The position numbers and the translations under genes were made by a program. A stretch of DNA of 64,000 bases. Source: Solenopsis invicta (lineage: Eukaryota > Arthropoda > Insecta > Hymenoptera > Formicidae). Each line of letters opens with the position of its first letter. Position 1 is the first letter of the stretch. Under the pieces are notes generated by a model that did not search any database, had not been told where the DNA came from, and saw only the letters and a list, made by a program, of their open reading frames with translations. The stretch covers positions 5,890,001 to 5,954,000 of the forward strand of contig NC_052665.1 in the NCBI RefSeq assembly GCF_016802725.1, written 5' to 3'. Below are positions 1 through 11,000 of the stretch, in pieces.

Positions 1-1490
1 TATTAAATATTATTTTCATATATTTATCTGAATTATCAATCAGAATAAATATTATATATTAAACATACGAGTACTAATCGTAATTAATAAATTGATATAA
101 TGCAAACAAAGCCAAAGTAGGTAGATGAAAATTGTAACAGCATTATAATTAGCACGAAAATTGGCGTATAATCAATTAGGAAAGTATTCTTATGGCAACT
201 CTTGTAATAAAATTGTATTAATTGACTTAGTTAATGCATAAAAATTAAAATTATGCGTTTTCTGAACAATAGTACCATTTAAATTGTATGAACTTTGTTA
301 TACATTCAAATTCGCATTTTTATCCTGTCTAATAAATATAATTCTAATTTTACTGAAAATTGCCGGTAAAATATACGGGTGCTAATTCTTGAAACTAATG
401 ATTTCTTTCATAAATGTTACGTATGTATGAAAATATTTTCATGAATAGCAGAAATATATTTATAAAAAAAGATATGTTAAATTTCATGAAAAACAGAAAA
501 AATGATTTATAGGAGATATTGTAATGTAACAAATATAGACAAAGTATTAATCTACGTATCTTGAATTTTCTGTAAGAATTGGGGATATTATTACGCCGTA
601 AATTATTTAATCAATGCTTTTTTTATAATTATATCATTAAAAAATGTCGCCTATATTTAAAATTATATACTGTCAAACACAAACAAATTTGATTGAGACA
701 GCCATTTTCCTACGATTACTCGATTCTGATATGATTATTAGGCATTCCGGATCTTAAAAATCCAACGTATAATTATTAAGATTATAATCTGAATATTGTA
801 TATACAACTAATCATTAACATCATTTAAATAAATAGTGCTATGATATTGATATCGATACGTACGCTTAATATCAAGTATAATAGCTTTATTATCGTTGTT
901 GATTTGTATGTGCTAAATTAATATTAGGCATTAAATTATATTTTGTTCTTTGCAAATAAAAGTTTTTTTATACCCTGTATATATCATATTATAATATATT
1001 GATTTATAAAAAATACAAAAATGCATTTAAAAAATGCTCAATCTTCGCGTATTATACCATGAAAAACCGTAGTTGTGAAGTGCATGCGAAAATACACATA
1101 CAAATCGGAGATCCACTTTTATTAATTTTCCAAATCGCTAATAGAAAAATAATATCAAAAGTTTAACTATTTTGTTATTCTTTACGTTCAATAACAGACC
1201 TTTTGTTATATGATTTATAACATAAAAAAATTTATCTTTATAGTAAGATATATACACATTGAGTGATCAGAACTTTTATCATCAAAAAGTTCATATATAA
1301 TAATAGATAAAAATCTCGATTTCTATACGATTTCTATCGACATGTATGAAAAATTTATATCTATAAAAATTGTTTTATACTAATATAATCTTATTTACAA
1401 GGGAATATTTTGTGAAAATGATTTTCATAAAAGAATCTTTGTAACTTATAAATATAGCACATACGTTTTCTTTAATATTCTAATTTAATA
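1..1490. other. AT-rich intergenic DNA
   Basis: Strongly AT-rich, with no open frame of note and no recognisable RNA gene. It lies downstream of the ABTB2-like gene; the remaining part may include alternative 3' UTR ends. Confidence 0.5.
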
Positions 1491-1614
1491 TATTGGATTG
1501 GAACAAAAGTTCGTAACGGTACATATGTGGTTAAATAAATCTATGTACAAATATCTAAACATTGTTTTCGAATTTCAATTAAACAACGATACGAACTTTT
1601 ATATCAGCCCAATA
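1491..1614. mobile_element. Short mariner-derived MITE
   Basis: The ends form an imperfect inverted repeat of about 25 bases, TATTGGATTGGAACAAAAGT on the left and, on the other strand, TATTGGGCTGATATAAAAGT on the right, each continuing TCGTA. The start TATTGG-x-TGG with AAAAGTTCGTA is typical of mariner ends found in ants. At about 124 bases it has no transposase and is a deletion derivative. Confidence 0.75.
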
Positions 1615-1797
1615 CTATATATACATATATATAAATGTTTTTTTAACAATATGAAATTATGTTATTTATTATAACGAGACTTACACATGCCCTTTTAAAA
1701 TAGAATAATATGCAGTTTTAAGTCTCAATATATAAAACCAATCTCAATATATAAGATTAAATCTCAGTACTTCTAAGATAGAAATCGTATAAAATTT

Positions 1798-1803
1798 TTA
1801 TTA
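1798..1803 (-). terminator. Polyadenylation signal AATAAA of the ABTB2-like gene
   Basis: AATAAA on the minus strand about 60 bases after the stop codon, in AT-rich DNA. It would give a very short 3' UTR; further copies to the left in this AT-rich stretch could also be used. Confidence 0.45.
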
Positions 1804-1861
1804 TTTTACACAGCTCTTATAACTCCGTATATATTTGTAATACAGAGGAATTTGTGGGTAC

Positions 1862-2065
1862 CTAAGCTTTTATTTTGTTTTGTTGAGATCGCCTGGCTTT
1901 TATTCGCGATTGCAATGTGAGTAATAACCCCGCGAGAACGTCGTGATTCGGTAACTTTTTCGCAAATAACAAACGCTTAACTGAATCATCATACGTCAGA
2001 AGAGCTACCATATTTTGTAATAGAAATCCTTGACAATATTCTAAGAGCTGTGCCGCATTATATAC
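1862..2065 (-). CDS. ABTB2: ABTB2-like exon 13 with stop codon
   Basis: Acceptor AATTTTCAG before 2065. 67 codons, from VYNAAQLLEYCQGFLLQNMV to the basic end SQQNKIKA, then TAG at 1864-1862. The CQGFLL motif after the BTB domain is typical of this family. Confidence 0.93.
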   Translation of the reverse strand, partial: VYNAAQLLEYCQGFLLQNMVALLTYDDSVKRLLFAKKLPNHDVLAGLLLTLQSRIKARRSQQNKIKA

Positions 2066-5000
2066 CTGAAAATTGAAATGTATTATAGTATATTAAATGA
2101 TAATCTAAAATACGCAGTTAGTATGAAAATACATTGTTATAAAAATATACCTTTGCGTGAATATACATAGAAACAATATTGTCAAGGTCCACCATCGTGG
2201 AACACTGTGCTTCACAGTATCTGAGCAAGCCATCGAGTTGAAAGAAATTCGCTGCTGCCATTAATTCCAGAACATCACTTTGATTAACTTCCAAAGTAGC
2301 GCAGCCACCATGATAAAGAAATTCCATAACCATCTGAAAATTGAAATATTTAGACCGATAACAACTCTCAGCTCGTTTTTAATAAATTTTAATTATTTTG
2401 AACGTACAAGTTATTAAAATATTATTACTGTACAACTAGGAGATAATATTATATATCTTCTAGTTTATTATATTAAACATATACAAACTATAATAATAAT
2501 TGCATACCTGGAATATGTGATATCTTATGTCGTTAATCTGTACAATGGGAGGATTGCCCTCGCATAGTTTGGAGCTCAACATATTTCTAAATCTCGGAGA
2601 AGATGTAACCAGTACAATTTTATGACCATAGAAAACGCGACCTTCGACTCTAAATTGTACATCGCTTAATTCTGGATTATTTACAAATTTTGGGTCGATT
2701 CTTGACCCGCTCGAAAGTGTAGTATCTCTAATCGGCTTGATTGCTTCCCATCCGAAACATGTGCAAAATATATCAGCGAGCAAGAGTGTTGTGCCTTCCT
2801 TCTGTGAAAATGACAAACACATCTTATATAAAACATGAATAGCATTAATGCAATTTTTTTAAATAATGTATTATTTTATTTATAATTGTTTATTTTATAA
2901 ACAATCTTAAAACTAATTTTTATTTGTAAATTTAATATAATTTACCTTACTATATCTAAAAATATTGAATAAGAGTGGCAAACACTCCTGCACGAACTGC
3001 GTGGAATAATCGTCCGGACAGACTTGAAGAAAGTCTTGAAGTAATTGATCTATAACCGAATCCAGTCGCATTTCGTGAGCTGTCGCGAGACTGTGCATCC
3101 AACAATGTAATGTCCAGCCTATTTTTAGCCCACGAAGTTCCATAGTAATATCTATTAATCATAATAAATTGTAATTATATAAAGTGAATAATATAAAAAA
3201 ATTTAATATTTTATTTTATACATAATTGATATACTCAAGAATTCTATTATCTTCTTACCTAAATGATTACTTTCCGCACTATGATACATCGCTTCTTGTA
3301 GCGCCTTCGTTTGTATCTTATTAAATACTGGTTCCTTGCCTTCTCTGCGAGCTCCTCTTCCTTCGGCAGTCTGCTGCTGAGAATTATTACCGGCGTTACC
3401 TTCGGCTAATATTTCTTCTAAAGATAATATCTCCTTTTCTCCTCGCTTTGCCGAGAAGTTGAGTGGATGCGATAGCAATTGATGAAGACAACTTCTCTGA
3501 CCATGCGCCGTAGCCACCGAGATTGCGCTATTTATAAAATACAAAATTAAACATTAGTTTTATCTAAATGCATTCCGATCTGACATTTATTTTGATATTG
3601 ATAAGTTCTAAAATTGTAGACTACATTTTATAGTGATTCTTTCAATAAATCGCATTGTTCACTAAAATCTGACTATGATAATAATATAGCAAAGTATTAA
3701 AACTGAATTACCTGTAACAACCACGTTGCACGGAACCAGAATAGGAGAATGAATCTTTAATCAAAGTAGACAGAAACGGCTGCGCCGCGTGTGCCAAGAG
3801 TAGAGCAACCATCTCGTTGTTTCCTGACGCCGTGGCCGCTTGCAGAGGCGTAACCGTGCATTTATCCTCGCTGAGTTTTGCGCCGCCTTCCACTACCGCA
3901 CCTCTTTCCAATAATATTCTGGCGATATTGCAGTGACCCAACAGAGCCGTATAAGTCAAAGCGGTCCAGTGTTGTGTCTCTGCATTGAAAGCAGTTTGCG
4001 CATAACACATGCCGCTGGAGATAGCTCCACTTAAACTGTTAGGACTACTTGACGCTACATTTGCGTTCGATGTTTTATTTGGCGTTATTATTGCCGACTG
4101 ATTAATCGGATTTCTAACGTTCGATATACCGGACGTTTGTGGAATCTTAGAAGGTGTGTTTGATGACGAGCTCGTCGTGGGTGGTGGGCTTTCAATATTC
4201 AAGTCTGCCCCGGCGTCCAGTAGAGCCATCACAGCTGATTCATCCCCGTTGATACACGCTAACATCAGAGCTGTAAATCCGGCATCGTTCACTGTGTTGA
4301 TCTTTGTCGAAGGCAACAATGGCATTGCCTGAGCTATCAGATCTGTCCGTCCGCTGGTCAACATCTTGAAGGCCATGTCCAGCGTCAGCAATCGAACGTA
4401 TTCGGCATCGTCGATGCGCTTGGAACACACTGCGATCTCCTCGGAACTACATGTACAACAATATCGCAAACTTTAACAAATTGTCTTATAGAGTAAATTA
4501 AAAATCTTCAACTATAAAGATTATCATAAAAAATTAAAATAAATGTGAATATCTCTAAATCTTCTAAAATTGCATATTGAAATTTGTTTGAATAAAAGTA
4601 GCAGTTTCACTGACCTTATCGGTCGAACGGGACAATCTACTCCAGGCAACAATAGTCGGGCAGCTTGATTAATGTCATCTTGATCCATAACCAGACCGTG
4701 TCTGTGCTCGGCATGCGCTGCAGCTACTCGTAGCCATTCTACTAACGGTGGTAGCACTACATAAGCTCGTTCGTATGCTAATTCTTGAATTCCAGAACCA
4801 CGTTCTCCATGCTCCAGCTAAAACATTTTAAGCAGATCAATAATACAAAGTACGGTTTAAAACAACGTGTCTTGCAATATTATACAAGTTATTGTTAGTA
4901 ATAATGATTATTTGCCGCAAAAAATTAATAGACTACTTTGATTAGAGTTCTCAAAGTAAATTCCATACCTGCGAGCATCTCATGTAATAAAATAGAGCAT

Positions 5001-8000
5001 GTAACGCTCTAGTCGTCAGTGGTATGGGGCAGCGTCCCGCTTGCGCTACTTTGGAAATCAAATCTATCAATTCCGACATCGATCCTACGCAGGTCGTAAG
5101 TAACGACGGTTCCAAAGCTGACTGAGCTGCGTCCCGTCCGCTGCGCGACGACGACGATGAGTTCAAAGAACTTACACTTGCCCAACGAGGCATCGCGAGA
5201 GCGCCTGAAATAGTAAAAAACATTTTAATTAAGTGCGTGCAATTAACGTAAATTAATAAAAATATCCATATTATTTAAACAATATTTATATACAAAGTAT
5301 TTTAAAAAGTTCTCAATCCAAAAAGATAGAAAATCAAATAAATCTGTTGACAGTATAATGAGCATTAACTGATATCGAATAATTCTCTTCTTAATAAAAA
5401 ATACAGACCCGATGCCGTCCGACCGGCATTGAGATGCGCATATGGCTGTAACAAGCCCCATAAGTCGCCACTGTTGGCTATAGCGTGCTCCAGCATCGTC
5501 GCCGTGAGGGTCGTATGCGGTTCAGTCGGCACGCACTGTAGCAGTATCTCCTCCAGAAGATTCTCGATCCCGGCCGTCAGATATATCGCGGCGTACTCGT
5601 GAATCATCCGCCCGAGTCTCACATCGGACATCCAACGTAAGAAACGTCCGACTGGCAATTGCAGCCCTGAACGGGATGCCTTCGATTGCTTTAGCTGATC
5701 GCCAGATACAGCAAACATCGCGGCAGCTCGAAGGCAAGCCTTTAAACGAGATGGACATCAAATGACTATGTTTAGTGTTAAGTGCGGATGGCGATTGGAT
5801 TATTATCAGTTGTTATTAGAATATATTGTTCTAGTTATCAGGATATTAACAAGATATTATTATTTGATAGCATGTGTGTGTAATTGCAAATAATTCTATG
5901 TACCTTGGTGCAAGAATCCGCCAGAGCCGGACAGAGTACGATCTTGAAGGCGCTGTACACCTCGTGCTTACTACAGAGGCCTATGGGCTTCGTCAATCTC
6001 TGAGTCTCGCGACCGATCCTGACTAGCGCGCGTTGCAGGAGGTAGGAGAGCCGCGGGATCGTCTCCATCGAGACTTGATCCATGTGTTCCCTCGTGCGAC
6101 CGTTCTGAAGTACACGCAGCACATCGTGGTGAGTCCACGGTAACTGTTGCAACTCCACCAGACGATTGTGAGAGTCTACCCAGACGAACTCATCGGCACT
6201 GGTCACATTGGTGTTGATCGTTTCTAAGCTGGAGTGTCGCATCAGCCTCCTCACCGCGGGCTCCGAACTTTCCGAACCGCTCAATGAAGAGTATGTGGAA
6301 GAAGACTTGTGTGAGCGCATCGTCAACTGTTGGATCGCCAGCTTTATATCCTCCAAACCAGAACCCGACCATGGTACCTGCAGCTGCAGAGAAAATGAAA
6401 TATTAGAAATAAATTTCTAGAGAAATTTCATTAGTTGAAAAATTAATGTAAAATTGATTTTTATTAAAACATAACTGGATAACTCGTTAAAATATTTAAA
6501 AACAAAGATTAATTCTGACTAATATTTGATAGAACATTTATAACACTTTAATATCATGAAGACATTATTTATTTAATTTGTTAAAAATATCGCAAAGAAA
6601 AAATGATAAAAAATCTCAGTTAATTTTAATTAGAACATTAATTAAAATATGTTGGAGCGGCTCTATAAAAGTTGAATGAGGTGGAACCTTAGCAGGAGTA
6701 GCTCGGTGCCGGTTGCGGCTTTGACCGGATCGGCTCCTGCCATTCCTTTGGGTAACCGACGCCGAGAGTCGATCGTCCTCAGGCACGGCGTTCAGTTGCT
6801 GAGGACTGTGAGTCCTATGATGACGATGCGGTGGCGAACTGCTGCTCGTGTGACCGCCAGTGTCCGACATACTCGCGTGTCCGGACGATCGATTTTCATC
6901 GGAGGAGCTGTTGCCGGTGCATTCCGGCCGCCTCTGCAAAAGTAGATGATCTTTTACGACCGGCGTCGCGGCGTTTCGCGGAATTTTCCGATCTTCCATT
7001 TTTTCGCGATTCTTAGTATGTAATTAAAATTTTAAATAAGATATCAGAAAAACGTTAGCAATTAAATATACATGTGGAATACCTCTAGCCTTGGATAAGT
7101 AGACATATTTCTACATACCTGAAGCGCACGGAGTTCGTGTAAACTGAGATGATGATGTTGGGAGTGACGCGGATGCTGTGGGGTAGGTGTCGGTGCCACG
7201 CTGTCCGTATCTCTTTCCGGGATCATATGGATCATGTCGTGGACCCCGGTTTTAGGGGAATTCTCGGTGAGATCCTTAGAGTAAGAGGGACTGTATATCT
7301 CGCGGTTATTACCACCGCCCGGTCTGTAAAAGAATTTTTATCTTGGTTCGACGAGAATAATTTATTTCTCTTTTTAGTTACAGTTTACTCCGCTCCCCTT
7401 CACATTATCTATTTTCATTACTTCTTGAAAATAACAATTAATAACATAACTTCCTTAAGTTATTTAATTTTAGGCTTAATCGCGGAAATAAAAATTAAGA
7501 AATTTTATGAAGAATTTTATCAAGACTTTTATTACGAAAAGATTGAACGCCGATTGAATGAAGAGTACGCGGCAACTCGTACGCGGCGACGTATTTAAAA
7601 AGCTCGCCCGGTGTAAATGGGTTTCCCTACCTGAACGACCAAGAAATGATAGCCGATATTCCGTGGGATAGGTCGGCGCGACGCGGCGCCTCGTTAATTG
7701 TCGCAAGAATAATCCTAGCGGCTCGCTTACGAGCGATCGCTCGCGCCGTTTTATCGGACCTCCCCCCGCGTTAAGAAGCAGACGCATAGTACGCATAGTC
7801 TAGACAGGTGCATTCCGTTGGAAGACACTCGTCTCTTGGAAGTTATGCTCTCGAAAAGTCGTAATCTACGTAGCTAACTGGCCACGTCTCTGATTCCTAG
7901 CTCTCGAGACGCACTCGAGAGATAAGAGTCACGTAACATTCACGAAGAAATGGATAAACGGAACTGCATTTGCGTTTGTCCTAATGAGACTCGCGTCACT

Positions 8001-11000
8001 TGTAAACCGTTGTAACGACCGTAAGGCTCTTTAGGGGCGCGGTAAGGTCTCTCCTCCACCCTAGAATTCCAGCGACACGGAGCTGCCGCTGATATATGCC
8101 GCGGCACCTTGATGAAAAAAATTTCATTTAGCTCGCGGCGGCCGCGAGCCTTGACCATCGCGTTTATACGCGATAAAACGCATTAAAAGTTAATAAAACC
8201 ATGCGGTAGAATAATTTCCAATTGCTCACGTTTCGTCTCGTTTCAGATGCGTTTGCGATTCGCTGATGCGTAATTAATTTTCAGGAAGTATTACTGGATT
8301 ATTTTAAATTTTGCCAACTTTTTTTTTTAACTTTCCTACGATGCAAATATACATATAAATATGTATGTTCCGCGCCTTGAGAGAAAGTGCTGTGGAAAGA
8401 ATCGAGACAGAACGCGCCGAGCGTTCGTCGGAAACGAAAAGAAACCACCGTCGGTATCGTGATCCTAAAATTATTTTAAAAGGCTAATAACGCGTCTACT
8501 TAATTAAGGTTCCGCTGAAATAAGCAGCTGTAATACGACGAATGCGCTTCGCAATCCTTATGAACGCTATTATATTCAATTGCGCGACCATTGTTGGCCG
8601 ATATCGAACGTCGAGGATTTAGCTTCGACAACTTTCAAATCCGACATTAGAAGTTGCGCAAACCCCGCCCGGTCGCGGGAGATACCGGGACAGAAAACGC
8701 AGCAATGCAGGTAGCGTATCGGCCAAATCAATTCCCGGTTATGGTATATACACGGTTACGCGAAAAGTGCGCAACATAAGCGCACTCCAGGGCACTTAAT
8801 TCGTTCCTCTCATTTCACTTTTTAGACGCAACTCTTGCGAAACGCTAACGTCGCGATTATTCAAATGACCCGTTATCATATCAATTGATTAGGCTCAATT
8901 CGGCAATAAGAAAGTTGCCTTCAACATTATTATTCGTGTACAAGAAATAACAATTGCATTAATCATGACATTTATCAAAACTGCAACTGCAAACTGCACC
9001 GAGGCAAAATCACAATCATCTCGCTTATATAAATTTTATTGCAGTTTATAAAATAAACTTTATCTCAAAAATTGCAATTTCAATAGACACGCGTAATTAA
9101 TTATAACACGATATGTAAAAGAAATTTTTACGTAATTGCATGCATTTCCTTTTGTACACGGAAAGAACGGTTTGGATCAAATTGATCTAAAAATTTAAGA
9201 ATTCTGAAAATAATTTTGTTGAGCTATCAAAATAATAATGTAGAACGTTCAACATGAGGAGTGAGGCTGCAAAATGTCTCGACATTCTAGCAATTAATTT
9301 GACTATCCTACACAATTATTTTGATGACCCAAGAAATAAATTACTTTCAGATCTGTGTCCAAGCTAAATTTTAAGGAGCTTCAGCAAAACTGTTCCGTGT
9401 AATAAAATATATATCTCAGGCATATCAGTCGTTTGTTCGTTTGTAAAGGGCATTATTCCGATATGTAAGAAAAGCAAAAGCATTTTAATGTCTATTTTAA
9501 GAAAAAGAATACTAAGAAAGCGAGCGACGAAAAAAGAGCACCGCACACAGACGCACACCCACGTGCCGCAGGCATTCAACTCGAATGCACTTATTATGCA
9601 CTTTGAGAGGCATCACTGTTGGGATCCGAGAGCATTAGTGGCGCATCATCTGGATTTCCTTGGAGAGCGCGAAGAACGGATCGTTTGTACGTCGGGAAAA
9701 TAAATCAGCGAGCGCGGCTAGGAGTCTTAAAACAACTCGTAATCGCGATACGTAATACCGATTCGAAATGGCTCAACACGACGATTTACACGCACGTCCC
9801 ATTACACGATATCGATTCGATACAGCGCGATGAACGTTTTATTCGAACGCGCGCATCCGTCAGTCACGCGGGGGGGAAAATTAAATGAACGCGTAGAGAT
9901 AAGGATATTCAAACGCGAATTCCGCGACTGCGGCGCTGTCTGGGTCGCTAGTGAATCATGAATTACAAAGTGGCGAACGCGCCGCTCTTCGTGAGTGCGC
10001 AAAATCATGTGACATGTTTAGATACGCGTTCGACCGTCTCGCGAGATAAACGCGAGCGCACGATTCCATTATACCTTATCCCACTGTAACTCAAATTTTC
10101 CTTTACTTTCATCTGCAAGCCTTAAAACTCGATCTTTTATTCGTCTGGCCTTATCGAGAAATCGTGAAACAATAATTTCAAATTAATCGCTGTTACAATC
10201 AAAAAATATATTCCAAATTTCTTTTACTTTTCTGCAGGCAACAGATTCTTATTTAGAATCGTTACATGGTCGGAAATTTAACACTTAAAAATTATATATA
10301 CGAGTATAAAAAAAAACGTGATATATCATTCATTATTAAAATTATTTCATTTGTAATGAGTCTGAGTAATTGTCTCTTGAGAGGATGAAAAACGAAACGT
10401 TGATCAATGAATTAACGAAAGAATCGTCCTCATTAGCATTTGAACGGCAAACATGGCGGAAACGACACGAGTATCGCGTTTAACACGAGAAGGAAGGAAG
10501 CCCGCGTCGCCGTAGGGCAGCGTATCTATTTTTCTTCCTTGGTCATTGACAAGCGTGCATGCGTGCGTGAATTTACCCCCTCAGCCGCCACTGCTGCACG
10601 AAACTCCAATCCGCCTTGAACCCGCTCGTGTCCCCCGGCAAGGACCAATAGTCCTCCAGCTGGCTCTCGTCCTCCTCTATTCTCAGCACGTCCTCCCTGC
10701 TGGGGCTGACGTTCACCACGATCTCGTGGGCAGCCTTGGGATCGCCCGCGCCGTTCTCCATCTCGGCGGCATCTCGGCGTCGTCCGGCGTCATCCTCTTC
10801 CCGCTCCTTGTCTCGCTCCGAAGCCTCTGTTGTCTCGGCGTCTCGCGGATTATTCTCGTTGCATCTCGATGTCACTTGCACGCACGCTTCCGGCAACGGC
10901 GGTGGCGGCGGGGGCGGAGCCGGGGGCTGCCTCATCTTATCTTCCTTCGGTCTCGGGTTCGAGTCGCCGAAGTAAATGACCGTCTTGTGACCGACGTCCT

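Noticed and set aside
7476..7796. 106-codon minus frame ending at a donor-like CAG|GTAGGG
   Set aside because: The frame that would fit exon 2 contains a TAA and no ATG before the donor; the exon at 10,577-11,328 fits better.
10925..10965. tRNA T-arm-like GGGTTCGAGTC
   Set aside because: No acceptor stem, D-arm or anticodon arm can be built around it, and it lies in coding exon 1. No tRNA was found in the window.
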